Source: Paenibacillus caui
Lineage (GTDB): Bacteria > Bacillota > Bacilli > Paenibacillales > Paenibacillaceae
DNA length: 64,000 bases
Direction: 5' to 3'
Assembly (NCBI RefSeq): GCF_019904135.1
Contig: NZ_JAIOGQ010000002.1
Coordinates: 203,038 to 267,037, forward strand
Shown: positions 7,389 through 17,018 of the stretch, one piece after another
Numbering within the stretch: the stretch's first letter is position 1
Layout of the letters: every line of letters starts with the position of its first letter
Translations under genes and position numbers: made by a program
Notes under the pieces: generated by a model
What the model was told of the DNA's origin: nothing
What the model saw: the letters and a program-made list of their open reading frames with translations, nothing else
Databases searched by the model: none

Positions 7389-9200
7389 TTAAACCATGCC
7401 AGTCTTGACCTCATCCCCTGCCGCGGCCTCTCGATCGGCAGAAGATTCCTCTCCATGTCCATTCCATAACAGCTGCATTTCGACGCTTGTTGCGAGCAGC
7501 TCGGACAAGCTGCCTTCCGCTTCGATCCGGCCGTCCTTCATGACGATGATATGGTCTGCCTGGGCGAGAGCTGCTCTACGGTGAGATACCGCGATGCAGG
7601 TAACGTTACGCTCCTTGAACAGTCCCTCCCATACCAGCTGCTCGGTCTCCACATCCAGCGCGCTGGATAGATCGTCAAAGATAAACAGATCCGCCCCTGT
7701 CATGATCATTCGCGCAGTGGCTGCGCGCTGAATCTGTCCGCCCGACAACATGACGCCTCTCGGACCCACAAACGTTTCCAGCCCTTGATCCAAATCTTCA
7801 ACATCCTTGTCCATGACCGCCAGACGAATGGCTCTTTCCAAGTCTTCATCGGCATGCTCTTTCTTACCTTGGACGATATTTTCTCTTAATGTATCGCTGA
7901 ACAACCGGGGAACCTGCGGTGTATAAGCCGCTCTTGGCGGTACCAAAAAGGCTGCAGGATCAACCTTGCGGCCGTTCCAGCGTATCGTTCCGTCCTGTTT
8001 CGGAAGCAGTCCGAGCAGCGTCCGCACCAGTGTCGATTTCCCGGAGCCGATTCGGCCTGTGATCACGAGAAACTTGCCCCGCTCCAAACGAAAGCTGATA
8101 TCCGAAATCCCGTTATTGGAATTCGGGTATTTGTACGTTAAATTACTCACTTCAAGATCTCTCAGCTGCTCCTTTGGATCTCTTGGCATTGTCGGCAATT
8201 CCGGCGGCTCAGCGTTAAGGTAAGTTTCCCTGGATTCAATGATTCGATCTTCTTCACCAGGCTGGAACAGGGTTCGCATCCGGTCAAAGGACACTTTGAG
8301 GCGCTTGTGCTGAAATACCATATAGCCAAATAAAGAAATACTGAAGCCGATATTCGCCAAATACGTCGTAAACAGGGCAAAATCCCCCACGGTAAACTGC
8401 CCGGCTTTCATCTGCACAGCACACATCAGAAGGATAAGGCCTGTACAGATGCTGAGCACATGCTGATTCAGCGATCTCATCCACTGCTTGAACAGATTAT
8501 CTTTGAGCGCTGCTTGACGGCGCGCTTCATTCAGCTTCGTAAACCGCTCATGAACATGATCTTCCGCCTGCCCGAGCTTCAAGGCTTGAACCGCGCCAAA
8601 GGTTTCCGCAATAAAGCTGGTAATGCGTCCGGTGGCTTCACGATTTTGCTGTCCATAGCGCCGGGCGCGGCCACCTGATAAATTGTTAAGCAGCGTTACA
8701 ATAACTAGGGGCAAAATCGCAACCAGCGTAATTTTCCAGTTGATCTTCGCCATAATGACAATCGAAACAAGCGCAAAAACGAGCCGACCCCAGAAATCCA
8801 CCCACGATTCCACATAATCGACAACCTCATTCACATCATCGCGAAAGCGGCTCATAGCCTCCCCCGGAGAGGCCGGCAGATTTCGCCCAGGCCAGCGCAT
8901 GATGCCTGCCAGCATATTCGTACGCAGAATGGCCTCAATATGATAAATATAGGTTATCCATTGGTAAAATGCCCCAAAAAACGTCCCTACCCTCACGACC
9001 CTCACTGCAGCTATGAAGATAAGAGGGACAGCCAGCCACAGATAATCGTTTGAACTTGCCGTTGCGCGGTTAAAAAACCACTGCATCCCGATCCCGATCG
9101 CCAGCGGCAAGGAGTGAAAGATACACCACAACAGGCCGTTAATCAAAAATAATGAGGGCCTGAAACGGAACAGACGATTTATAAAACCAGCTACAGTCAT
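7389..9200 (-). CDS. ABC exporter half-transporter (permease-ATPase fusion), degenerate-site partner
   Basis: A 603-residue type IV ABC exporter subunit: six-helix membrane domain over about residues 1-330, then a nucleotide-binding domain with Walker [10 protein letters not shown], a signature LSGGQIQRA, and Walker [13 protein letters not shown] followed by the H-loop VSHRR. The residue after the Walker B aspartate is Asp rather than the catalytic Glu, as in the non-catalytic site of heterodimeric exporters. It is translationally coupled to the upstream subunit (ATGGCATGA overlap) and has a GAGGAGG site. Together they probably export a drug, peptide or lipid; no substrate is suggested by neighbours. 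Confidence 0.92.
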   Translation of the reverse strand: MTVAGFINRLFRFRPSLFLINGLLWCIFHSLPLAIGIGMQWFFNRATASSNDYLWLAVPLIFIAAVRVVRVGTFFGAFYQWITYIYHIEAILRTNMLAGIMRWPGRNLPASPGEAMSRFRDDVNEVVDYVESWVDFWGRLVFALVSIVIMAKINWKITLVAILPLVIVTLLNNLSGGRARRYGQQNREATGRITSFIAETFGAVQALKLGQAEDHVHERFTKLNEARRQAALKDNLFKQWMRSLNQHVLSICTGLILLMCAVQMKAGQFTVGDFALFTTYLANIGFSISLFGYMVFQHKRLKVSFDRMRTLFQPGEEDRIIESRETYLNAEPPELPTMPRDPKEQLRDLEVSNLTYKYPNSNNGISDISFRLERGKFLVITGRIGSGKSTLVRTLLGLLPKQDGTIRWNGRKVDPAAFLVPPRAAYTPQVPRLFSDTLRENIVQGKKEHADEDLERAIRLAVMDKDVEDLDQGLETFVGPRGVMLSGGQIQRAATARMIMTGADLFIFDDLSSALDVETEQLVWEGLFKERNVTCIAVSHRRAALAQADHIIVMKDGRIEAEGSLSELLATSVEMQLLWNGHGEESSADREAAAGDEVKTGMV

Positions 9201-10942
9201 GCCATTTCCTCCTCTCTGCCTGTAATCAGCAGCCGGGCATAATGAGAAGCCGGGTCTTGCGCCAGTGCCTCCCGTTCACCAAATTCCAGGATTCGGCCGT
9301 CACCCAGCACCATGATTTTGTCTACCTGCTCCAGCGTAGACAGCCGGTGTGCAATAATAATTCCCGTGCAGCGGCTCATGAGCTGATCCACAGCAGCCTG
9401 AAGCATCGCTTCCGTTGCGGCATCCAGGCGCGATGACGGCTCATCCAGGATCACCAAGCTCGGCTGCGTCAGAAAGACCCGGGTCAAAGCAAATAGCTGA
9501 GCTTCCCCCGCAGACAGCGACGCGCCGCCTGTTGTCAGATGGGTATCTAGTCCATCCGGCTGGGCGTCGATCCATTGGCGCAGTCCCAGCCGCTCCGTCG
9601 TTTCCAGAATGAACGCGCCCGATACCCCGTCGTTAAACAGCGTCAAATTATCACGCAGCGTTCCGTCGAACAGTTGGACATCTTGCGTAACCATGCCAAC
9701 CCGGCGATAAAGCGCCGGGAGCTTCAGCTTAGTGATATCTGTGCCGCCTACGCGAATAACCCCGCTGTCGATGTTGTACAGGCGAAGCAAAACACGGCTT
9801 AGACTGGATTTCCCGCTGCCGGTACGTCCGATAATGCCAAGTCGTTCCCCCGGCTTAACCGTAAACGTAATGTCTTTCAACACCGGCTTATCCTCGTTAT
9901 AGCTGAAACCTACTCCCTCAAATTCCAGACCCAGCGCTCCCTCCGGAAGCTGCTCTTGCTCCCCGTCCACAATCTCGCTTCGATTCGACAACAATTCCCT
10001 GGAACGGAGCATGCCGGATTTCGCTTTTTGAAACTCCTGAACCTGGTCACCCAGCATTTCGATCGGGTCATTCAGCATCTGTGTGTACTGATAAATGAGA
10101 AACAGCGTCCCCAAGCTGATCTCGCCGATCAAATAATAACGAACCCCTAATAACAATACGGCGGTCACCGCGAGGGCAAACAAGATGACAGTTGTGTTCC
10201 AGGGAACGACCCGAAGCATCCACGCTTTCCTTCCTTTCAGAAACACGGCGCGCATCAGGCGATAAAACCGGTTCATCACATACGGCACATTGCCGTTGGC
10301 CTGCACATCCTCGATCCCCGCAATGCGCTCCTCGATCAGACCGAACAGAGAAGCGCTGGCTTCACGCTCATGTTTTGACGAATTGACGCCCAGATTTCGG
10401 ATGAAGACCATAAAGAAAATGGACACCAGCGTAAATACCGTCATCACGATGGCGATCGGCAGGTTCACCCTAAACATAAATCCGAGAATCCCTGCCAGCA
10501 GAACAAAACTCCCGATGACCTGCACGATAAACATCGCAAAAAAGTTCGAAATGTTGGTCACGTCGCCGTCGATGCGCTCGATCATTTCACCCGGCGTCTT
10601 CACATTATGGAATCGCATATCGAGACGCAAGCAATGCTTCAGCAGGTCGCCGCGAAGCTGGTTCGTTGCCCGCCAGGAAATGTCGTTCCCAAGATAACTG
10701 ACGGCAACCGTAATGAGCTGATTAAATACAGCCACAACCAGAAAGATGCCAGCGAGCGTCATCAGACTGGACAACCCTCCGCCGCCAGCAGCCGTGTCAA
10801 TAAACTGCTTTACCACTTGTGGATTAAGCAGCTGCAGTCCTGTAGAGGTCAGCAGCAGAATGAATAGAATCAGCAGCCGTCCTTTGACAGGCTTTAAATA
10901 CCGCAGCAGCCATAGCATCGATAATTTCTCTTTTTTGGGCAT
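9197..10942 (-). CDS. ABC exporter half-transporter (permease-ATPase fusion), catalytic partner
   Basis: A 581-residue ABC exporter subunit with an N-terminal six-helix domain, Walker [10 protein letters not shown], Walker [13 protein letters not shown] (catalytic Glu present) and H-loop IIAHRLST. The signature reads [11 protein letters not shown] rather than LSGGQ. In heterodimers the weak signature of one subunit faces the Walker site of the other, so this agrees with an asymmetric pair with the gene at 7389. I start at ATG 10942 because GGGGGTGG lies just upstream; the ATG at 10957 has no ribosome binding site. The two genes form an operon with a 4-base overlap. Confidence 0.92.
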   Translation of the reverse strand: MPKKEKLSMLWLLRYLKPVKGRLLILFILLLTSTGLQLLNPQVVKQFIDTAAGGGGLSSLMTLAGIFLVVAVFNQLITVAVSYLGNDISWRATNQLRGDLLKHCLRLDMRFHNVKTPGEMIERIDGDVTNISNFFAMFIVQVIGSFVLLAGILGFMFRVNLPIAIVMTVFTLVSIFFMVFIRNLGVNSSKHEREASASLFGLIEERIAGIEDVQANGNVPYVMNRFYRLMRAVFLKGRKAWMLRVVPWNTTVILFALAVTAVLLLGVRYYLIGEISLGTLFLIYQYTQMLNDPIEMLGDQVQEFQKAKSGMLRSRELLSNRSEIVDGEQEQLPEGALGLEFEGVGFSYNEDKPVLKDITFTVKPGERLGIIGRTGSGKSSLSRVLLRLYNIDSGVIRVGGTDITKLKLPALYRRVGMVTQDVQLFDGTLRDNLTLFNDGVSGAFILETTERLGLRQWIDAQPDGLDTHLTTGGASLSAGEAQLFALTRVFLTQPSLVILDEPSSRLDAATEAMLQAAVDQLMSRCTGIIIAHRLSTLEQVDKIMVLGDGRILEFGEREALAQDPASHYARLLITGREEEMA

Positions 10943-11108
10943 ACCGCCCACCCCCATATGTAAGCAAAAATTGCTGGAAATTTACCACCGGCCAATTGAT
11001 CCGGAACCGGTGATCAGTGCATCATTACCAGTTTACACGAAATCCAGGAACTTCCAAGTGAAAAAACTTATATAATTTCTACTAATTTCTCTGCAAGCCT
11101 GAGAAAGA

Positions 11109-11128
11109 CACTAACTTAAGTGTTAGTG
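11109..11128 (-). terminator. Small inverted repeat downstream of the TPR gene
   Basis: CACTAAC at 11109-11115 and GTTAGTG at 11122-11128 form a perfect 7-bp stem with a 6-base loop. On the minus strand it is followed by TCTTTCTC. It lies about 120 bases after the TPR gene, between the AAA/TPR operon and the ABC exporter start. It is a weak terminator or an operator for the exporter genes. Confidence 0.35.
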
Positions 11129-11245
11129 CCTTCGGCTAAGGGTTTGGTTTTCTATTATGTAATGAGCGGTATCCCTCGAAAAGGTCGTTCAAAAGTTGAA
11201 ATGATCAGGGTCTTAGTCCCCCTCATCGATAGCGCTTCTGTATCT

Positions 11246-12118
11246 TCACGAACCTCTTCGTCTCCAGCCAAACACCCGTACGTGCACAATCCCTTTGGTT
11301 CCCCAATGAACCAGTACATATAGAAAAATAAAGAGGAGAATGAGCGGTTTGAACAGTAACCATGCGAACATCCAAACGATAAAAATCTGCCACGGCTTCC
11401 ATTTCCCAAAAAATTTCTTTGGCCATAAAAAGATGCGGAACACCGGCACGTTGTGCTGCAGCGCCTCCAAATATTCATCCTGGAACTGCTTGTTTTCGGG
11501 ATTTAACCGAACCGCGCTGCGCATATATGTCTCCCTAAGTTTATAGTCAGCCCGTTGTTCTGCCGCCCAGGCCAAATATAATAGCACGAACGGCATTTCG
11601 GCACCATGCTGAATCGCCAGACTGTCTAATCGGCTCGACTCCGCTATGTTGCCCATCAGCGCTTCCGTATAACTGAGCGCAGCCAAGTAAAGCGGGGATT
11701 CCGGACTCCGCTCGAGCGCCTGCAGCAGCTGATCCCTTGACTCTTTGTATCTCGCCTTTTTGTTCAATTTATTTGCTTTCAGAAAATAATAATGAGCCTC
11801 ATAAGGGTCCACCCGCATCGCTTCCTGCAGTGCTTCGTAAAACGCCTTATCCTTATCCGTTTCATAGTAGACACAAACACGCACATACCAGGCCAGCTCA
11901 TGTTCCGGCTCCCGCATAAGCGCTTCGCTGCTCCAATGCAGCGCCTTCTCATATTCATTCATGAGCAAATATATTTGTGATATGATCGCAAAGACGTCCG
12001 GATCCTCAGGTTCCTCCCGCAGCAATCGCTCCGCTTCTACGAGAGCTTCCTTGTATCTTTTCCACTCAATGAGCTGATACACCCCTGCATAGGCTGCTTG
12101 ATTGGAGACCATTTCCAC
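11246..12118 (-). CDS. Tetratricopeptide-repeat protein with C-terminal membrane segment
   Basis: A protein of about 290 residues. Residues about 10-220 are built of TPR helices: pieces such as YKEALVEAERLLREEPEDPD, YEKALHWSSEALMREPEHEL and YKESRDQLLQALERSPESP carry the A-x(3)-A/L spacing and the closing Pro. After a short basic linker (WPKKFFGKWKPW) comes a long hydrophobic stretch, IFIVWMFAWLLFKPLILLFI, likely one or two membrane passes, and a basic tail. I chose the GTG at 12118 because GGGGAGG is correctly spaced for it. It follows an AAA ATPase gene by about 26 bases; the pair looks like a membrane-anchored adaptor with its ATPase. No family name is known to me. Confidence 0.8.
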   Translation of the reverse strand: MEMVSNQAAYAGVYQLIEWKRYKEALVEAERLLREEPEDPDVFAIISQIYLLMNEYEKALHWSSEALMREPEHELAWYVRVCVYYETDKDKAFYEALQEAMRVDPYEAHYYFLKANKLNKKARYKESRDQLLQALERSPESPLYLAALSYTEALMGNIAESSRLDSLAIQHGAEMPFVLLYLAWAAEQRADYKLRETYMRSAVRLNPENKQFQDEYLEALQHNVPVFRIFLWPKKFFGKWKPWQIFIVWMFAWLLFKPLILLFIFLYVLVHWGTKGIVHVRVFGWRRRGS

Positions 12119-12144
12119 CGTAGACACCTCCCCGTCTGTTGCCG

Positions 12145-13104
12145 CTACTTGAGTCCATGCTTCTTGACATAATCAAGTACGATCTGGTAATCCCGGTTCA
12201 CATCGCTGAAAGTAGCGTAGTTTTTCGCCGTCGAGAACCAATCCAGTGTTGTTGCTTTTCGGGACTTCGCGGCTTTCCTCAGATCATCATGAGTGATCGG
12301 CTCAATTTCCCCGGTTTCGATCATACGCTCCATGGCAGATTCTACAGCATCGCTCACCACCTGCTCTAAATCGGCACCGGAAAAAAACTTCGTCTCCGCC
12401 GCAATCTTCGCTAGATTTATAGGCTCCACCGGCTTACCGGAGAGCTTAAGCCCAAGAATCGTCTGGCGTTCCGCTTCCTCTGGCGGCGGTACGAACACAA
12501 GATGGTTGAAGCGGCCAGGACGCCGCAATGCGGAATCGAGATACCAAGGGGTATTGGTCGCACCGATTACAAACACGTTGTTGTTCTCAGCCTGCAGCCC
12601 GTCAAGTTCCAGCAGCAGCTGGTTGACTAGCATCCGGTCGTGATGCTGATGCATCTGATGACGGCTTCCGCCCATGGCGTCCAGCTCGTCAATAAAAATG
12701 ACGCACGGCTTGCTCTCCCGAGCCTTCTCAAAAATATCATGCAGATTGTGTTCGCTCTGCCCCACGTACATAGAGAGAATGGCTTGAAGCTCAATGTGCA
12801 TGAAATTGGCTTCGATCTCCCCCGCTACCGCCCGGGCCAGGAACGTTTTGCCGCACCCCGGCGGTCCGAACAGCAGAAGACTGCCTCCGGCTTCTTTTCC
12901 GTATGCAGCGAATAATTCGGGTTGTTTCAGCGGCAGGATGAAGTTCATCCTGATCTTCTTCTTCACGTCCTCTAAACCGCCAACATCAGCAAACGTGACC
13001 TTCGGTTTTTCAGATTCGATAAGCGATCCATTATCTTTATTGAAATGAATAAGCTTCAGATTTTTGCGTCTTTGCTCCGCCAGCTCGTCATGATGATCGG
13101 ACAT
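12145..13104 (-). CDS. AAA+ ATPase (FtsH/spastin-like classic AAA clade), first gene of AAA-TPR module
   Basis: A 319-residue single AAA module. It has an N-terminal segment with TFADVGGLEDVKKKI (classic AAA start), Walker A GPPGCGKT, pore-loop region MYVGQSEHNL, Walker B CVIFIDELDAMGG, sensor 1 FVIGATNTP and the second region of homology with arginine fingers DSALRRPGRF. The C-terminal helical lid (FSGADLEQVVSDAVESAM) and a tail follow. No protease, transmembrane or MIT domain is fused, so it probably forms a hexamer working on substrates brought by the TPR protein encoded directly downstream. The start ATG follows GGGGAGAAGAGG. The cellular role is unknown. Confidence 0.9.
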   Translation of the reverse strand: MSDHHDELAEQRRKNLKLIHFNKDNGSLIESEKPKVTFADVGGLEDVKKKIRMNFILPLKQPELFAAYGKEAGGSLLLFGPPGCGKTFLARAVAGEIEANFMHIELQAILSMYVGQSEHNLHDIFEKARESKPCVIFIDELDAMGGSRHQMHQHHDRMLVNQLLLELDGLQAENNNVFVIGATNTPWYLDSALRRPGRFNHLVFVPPPEEAERQTILGLKLSGKPVEPINLAKIAAETKFFSGADLEQVVSDAVESAMERMIETGEIEPITHDDLRKAAKSRKATTLDWFSTAKNYATFSDVNRDYQIVLDYVKKHGLK

Positions 13105-13174
13105 CCTCTTCTCCCCCCATTGTTTGGTGAGATTATTTTACCATATTATCGGGAAGTGACTTCCAATAAAAATA

Positions 13175-13202
13175 TTGACAGAACGGCCTTTAATGCTATG
13201 AT
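13175..13202 (+). promoter_or_regulatory. Strong SigA-type promoter facing a micro-ORF
   Basis: TTGACA at 13175-13180 and TATGAT at 13197-13202 are separated by 16 bases. This is the clearest housekeeping-type promoter in the region and points to the plus strand, away from the AAA gene. Downstream is a ribosome binding site (TCTGGAGG) for a nine-codon frame at 13228 and then the frame at 13254. No full-length gene follows. Confidence 0.6.
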
Positions 13203-13253
13203 AGGGTGAATCTGGAGGCTTTACATCATGAAAACGGTAAAAGGAAGGTTACT

Positions 13254-13367
13254 ATGAACTTGTCTTCATTATCAAGCCTCATTGAGCCGCTGGATTTAAG
13301 AAGCTGCCTGATAAGCCGGCAAGTCCGAAATGTTTATCAAATTCTTCTCCAAATTTCTTTAATTTAA
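13254..13367 (+). CDS. Micro-ORF of 37 codons downstream of a strong promoter
   Basis: A 37-residue frame (MNLSSLSSLIEPLDLRSCLI...) begins at ATG 13254 after AAAAGGAAGGTTACT. It overlaps the stop of a nine-codon frame (MKTVKGRLL, 13228-13257) in an ATGA junction, a usual sign of translational coupling. I recognise no family. It may be a small peptide, or the surviving 5' end of a gene whose remainder was lost; it stops nine bases before the convergent helicase gene ends. Confidence 0.35.
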   Translation: MNLSSLSSLIEPLDLRSCLISRQVRNVYQILLQISLI

Positions 13368-13375
13368 TTGTCACG

Positions 13376-16354
13376 CTAGCTCTCCTCCCTTACTTTTAAT
13401 TGATTTTCCTTTTTAGAAAACAAAAATTTAGCCAGAATACCGGATGGCTCTTGATTCGATTGACTAAAAATTTTCAAATTTCCAAACACCAAAAAACTGT
13501 CTTTCGCACGAGACACTGCAACATTTAACATGTTTTCACCTTTATCAAAAAAGAAGCTGCTATCATTTGCTCCATAGACAGGAGAAAAGATCACGATCTG
13601 CCGTTCAGCCCCTTGAAGCGCATGAACGGTTCCAGCCGTTATTTCTCCTAAACCTGCTCTCTTCAACTGGTACTGCAATTCGTTTTTCTGCGCAGTAAAA
13701 GGAGTAACAATACCAAAAAGATCACTGATAGTCAGTGGTTTCTCGCCTTTAAGGACCCGAGGAGCATTATAGTAATTCAACAACTTGTCCTGATTTTTCT
13801 GAATCCATTCCACAATTGCTTGTGCTTCAATCGGATTGCAACGGCTTCCAGTTTTCATAATTGGATTGCCTTGAATATGGGCATAACCCATATGCGGCAG
13901 TGGAAAGTTTTTGACTGGAGGCCGGAGTGGTTGCAGTTTCCCTTTATAAGCCAGTTCATTGCAATATTGAATGATTTCCGGTACACATCTTCGGTGTTCA
14001 GATAAAAACATTCCACGACAGTCTTCGTAACGTTGATAACGGCTTGCACGCTGAGCAATACGCATCACAGATCCCGAAGAAGCGCAGATTCCTTTATCTG
14101 AAATCTTCTTGTAAGCTTCCTCACTTATCGCATTGGTAACTTTACAATCGTAAAGGTTAGCAATATCAATACTTCGAGTGATATTCCATACCGGTTCTAT
14201 TTGCAAAACATCACCTACGATGAGCGATTTTTTCGCCAACGAAAAGGTCGGTGCCGCGACTTCCGGTGAAACTTGTCCAGCTTCATCAATAATAAGCAAA
14301 TCAATGGCTTCATAAAGTGGTCCATTGCCTGTTTTAAAATAATTCGGCGTCATATGGAGAGTAGATACCAGACAAGGCGTTAGCTTGGAGTATCTTCTCC
14401 ATTTTGCCAAATGCGCAGATTCAGAATAGTAATCTCTATTTTGCCGTGGTTGTTTAGTTTTCATCTCAATTAACCACCGTGCTTCCCAATAATGGGTCGC
14501 CAGTTTAAGCGCGTTAAAACGCAATGTCTTGTCCAGTTCCTCTGTAAGTGAGGTGTCATATTTCAAATCGACATTCAAATATGGGTATAATGCATACCAT
14601 TGTTCCCAAGCAGAAAATATTTTGCACCAAAGCACTTGATCTTGATGTACGGATTGCAGCCGTTCTTCTGTTTTCTTAATTTCAACAACAATCTGTTGCA
14701 ATCTATTCTGAAATTCTGTTTCGATAAGCTTAAAGCTGCTTAAATCTTCATCGGCCATCTCTATATTAGATTCATGAAAAAAAGCTGCATTATGCAAATA
14801 CATTTTTGTTCGGACACTACCAATAAAAAGTAGCCATTTCATCCAAAACGGAACGGATTTACTCCACTTCTTAAATAACAACAACAGTTTACCCTTAAAA
14901 GCTTTTTGCTGCTCCAATTTCTGTTCTAGCTCGTCGATGAGTTGTTCCAAATTAAATGTTCCATATTTCTCTTCAAGGCGAGTTCTCATTTGCACCAGTT
15001 GTCCGAACTGCTTGGTTCCTTTATCAATTTCAGATAGAGTCTCCAGTAGCCGCCGATGGAGTTCATCTAAAGCCACGGATAGATCTTGAGTATCCAGCTT
15101 AGCATAAACCTTGAATTTATCCAGGAAAAAGGCTTCCTTCTCTTCCAACTTCGAGACTTCTTCCATCTGCTGAGGAAAATGTCCTTCATATGTATCGGTT
15201 ATCTGATACTTTTTTGTGTATTCAGCCTGCTCTTTGCGCGATAAAGACTTCGGTAAATAGAGTCCATAACTCTTAATACCGGGAATCCAGCGGTCAAACA
15301 AAGAAGAGTCCGAATAAGGTATTTCTTTTTCCATTACCTGCCCAAAACTGTCAATAACGTTCGTGACCGCCTGATTGTTTGTTGAAGCCGCTACAATAAT
15401 TGGAGGCTCACCCCCCGCCGCAGCGCTCGTGACCCACATCGTGCTAACAATACTTTGCAGCAGCGTTGTTTTCCCTGTACCAGGCGGGCCGTTCACTCCC
15501 AGTATGTCTCCATGTTGCATATTTATAAAATGATTCATCGTCTCACGTTGAGAGGGAGAGATCGCAAATTCATTACTCATCTGCCCTGTGTGAGATATTG
15601 ACAGATTGATCTGCTCTTGCTTTGACAGCAATGAAAGCAGTGGCGCATCCTCCAAGCACGCATATCTTTTCAATAAGGCGGGATAATCCTGTTCTTTCTT
15701 CTTCAAAAGCTCGTCATAAACCAATAAAATATGCCGGGCCATCACAGAGGTTTCACAAGTGACCAAAGCCTGCTCAGTCTGCCTATATTCAGGGAGTTCG
15801 AAATTCTCAAGCGGCTTGGTAGTAACATATTCGAACAGCCTAAGCGCATATTTCCAGAAATCAATCCAATTTTCTTGTTGCTCTTTATGTTGGGTCAAAA
15901 ACTCATCTAGTCGATTAACACTGCCAATGGAATAAGTATCCGAATCCGATACGACCGGATCTAAGTGATCACGTGGAATCCAGGGAAAACCTCTTCCCGG
16001 AGTCAACCTGCCCTCCGAACTTAATTCAGCAGGAATGCACAAAGGAAACAGAACCTTGGGCAAACCGCCTTTTTCAACCCCATGTTCAAACTTTACATTC
16101 ATAATTACAGGAATTATGGTGACTTGTATATTTTCCTGTATTTGATCTTGACCAGGGTTTTTCTTTTCATTCAATTTCGCTACCTGCTCTAGCAGAATCT
16201 TTGTGTGCTTTGAATTTAAATCGCCTTTCTTTAATTCATCTATGGTTACTTTAATTCCATTTTCAGCCGCTTTTTTGGGGTCTACTGTCATCTTAGCCGC
16301 ATCTGCTAGACTGGACCTCCAATATTGCAGCATAGTCTTTAATTTTTGATCCAT
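13376..16354 (-). CDS. Superfamily 1 (Upf1-like) helicase/ATPase with long internal coiled-coil insert
   Basis: A 992-residue protein with AAA_11/AAA_12 helicase motifs: Q-like region AISPSQRETMNHF, Walker A (motif I) GPPGTGKTTLL, motif Ia VAASTNNQAVTNV, motif II LLIIDEAGQVSPE, motif III VGDVLQIEPV, motif IV/V area with EHRRCVPEIIQYCNEL, and motifs V-VI TAGTVHALQGAERQIV and LNVAVSRAKDSFLVFG. Between motif Ia and II is an insert of about 300 residues, rich in Leu/Glu/Lys heptads and probably coiled coil. The N-terminal ~280 residues are unassigned. Such helicases occur in nucleic acid repair and in single-gene or multi-gene defence loci; no nuclease is fused here. GGAGG precedes the ATG. A dead insertion element flanks it on the 5' side. 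Confidence 0.85.
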   Translation of the reverse strand: MDQKLKTMLQYWRSSLADAAKMTVDPKKAAENGIKVTIDELKKGDLNSKHTKILLEQVAKLNEKKNPGQDQIQENIQVTIIPVIMNVKFEHGVEKGGLPKVLFPLCIPAELSSEGRLTPGRGFPWIPRDHLDPVVSDSDTYSIGSVNRLDEFLTQHKEQQENWIDFWKYALRLFEYVTTKPLENFELPEYRQTEQALVTCETSVMARHILLVYDELLKKKEQDYPALLKRYACLEDAPLLSLLSKQEQINLSISHTGQMSNEFAISPSQRETMNHFINMQHGDILGVNGPPGTGKTTLLQSIVSTMWVTSAAAGGEPPIIVAASTNNQAVTNVIDSFGQVMEKEIPYSDSSLFDRWIPGIKSYGLYLPKSLSRKEQAEYTKKYQITDTYEGHFPQQMEEVSKLEEKEAFFLDKFKVYAKLDTQDLSVALDELHRRLLETLSEIDKGTKQFGQLVQMRTRLEEKYGTFNLEQLIDELEQKLEQQKAFKGKLLLLFKKWSKSVPFWMKWLLFIGSVRTKMYLHNAAFFHESNIEMADEDLSSFKLIETEFQNRLQQIVVEIKKTEERLQSVHQDQVLWCKIFSAWEQWYALYPYLNVDLKYDTSLTEELDKTLRFNALKLATHYWEARWLIEMKTKQPRQNRDYYSESAHLAKWRRYSKLTPCLVSTLHMTPNYFKTGNGPLYEAIDLLIIDEAGQVSPEVAAPTFSLAKKSLIVGDVLQIEPVWNITRSIDIANLYDCKVTNAISEEAYKKISDKGICASSGSVMRIAQRASRYQRYEDCRGMFLSEHRRCVPEIIQYCNELAYKGKLQPLRPPVKNFPLPHMGYAHIQGNPIMKTGSRCNPIEAQAIVEWIQKNQDKLLNYYNAPRVLKGEKPLTISDLFGIVTPFTAQKNELQYQLKRAGLGEITAGTVHALQGAERQIVIFSPVYGANDSSFFFDKGENMLNVAVSRAKDSFLVFGNLKIFSQSNQEPSGILAKFLFSKKENQLKVREES

Positions 16355-16534
16355 AATATGTATTCCCTCCGTGGCTTTGAGAGCAAACAGCTCAAATCAA
16401 TCAGTGTGCAGTTAACCTAAGATCATTCGATTTAATCCCCCTAACCCCATTATAGCTGATGTCCCTCCATAAATCTTCCAGCTTCTTCTAACACACAACA
16501 AGTATATATAGTTACCGCCTGTAACCCCGCTCCA

Positions 16535-16583
16535 GAGTTAGGAGCAGCGGTCAAGCGCTCTCCTTGAGGGCTGCTCCTAACTC
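16535..16583. repeat. Perfect 14-bp inverted repeat with 21-base loop
   Basis: GAGTTAGGAGCAGC at 16535-16548 pairs exactly with GCTGCTCCTAACTC at 16570-16583, and TCAAG/CTTGA extends the stem inward. It lies between the helicase gene and the IS1182-like remnant. It could be the terminator of the element, a terminus of a lost element, or a transcript-end structure; there is no U-tract. Confidence 0.7.
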
Positions 16584-16689
16584 TCGAATTCTCTTAAAGG
16601 CGGAAGGGTTACGAAACTATCTTTTGGGTTCTACCCATCCAGTAGAGCGAAACCTAACGGACAGGGCGTATCCTTCCTCACTTCACAGC

Positions 16690-16960
16690 TTATTCCGAAC
16701 CCTACTTGTAGAAAAGATACTGAGACCCGCCCGAATTTCTCGGCTTCCTTTGGGTATAGTGCAAAACAATTTGAGTGGCAATCCGTACAATTCCGACTTC
16801 GATAATGACGAAGCTGAATCTCATACCTGCTTTCCGTTTTTGCGTAAAGAACTCTTACCCTGAAGCGATTCGAGTTGTGACGACCTAGGCAATGATATAC
16901 CGGAAGTTTTCAATATACGTTTCTTTCTTTTTGCTCCACTCGCCGTAAATGGTCGTAGAA
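16690..16960 (-). mobile_element. Degenerate IS1182-family-like transposase remnant
   Basis: On the minus strand two frames together resemble the middle of an IS1182-family transposase: EWSKKKETYIENFRY, then in another frame NRFRVRVLYAKTESRYEIQL followed by YRSRNCTDCHSNCF. The second matches the family's CxxC...C region after a Y-rich strand. Frameshifts and stops break it, and no complete open frame exists. The remaining DNA from 16355 to 16690 and 16960 to 17018 shows nothing else I can support apart from the inverted repeat. The assignment rests on recalled family pattern only. Confidence 0.4.
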
Positions 16961-17018
16961 GCTATACATCATGAATTTGCATCAGTCGTTCTTCCTTCTG
17001 TGCTGCGTATGACCCGGA

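Noticed and set aside
16535..16583. Left end of an IS200/IS605 element.
   Set aside because: No tnpA or tnpB sequence lies next to it and it shares no sequence with the right end seen near 63420.
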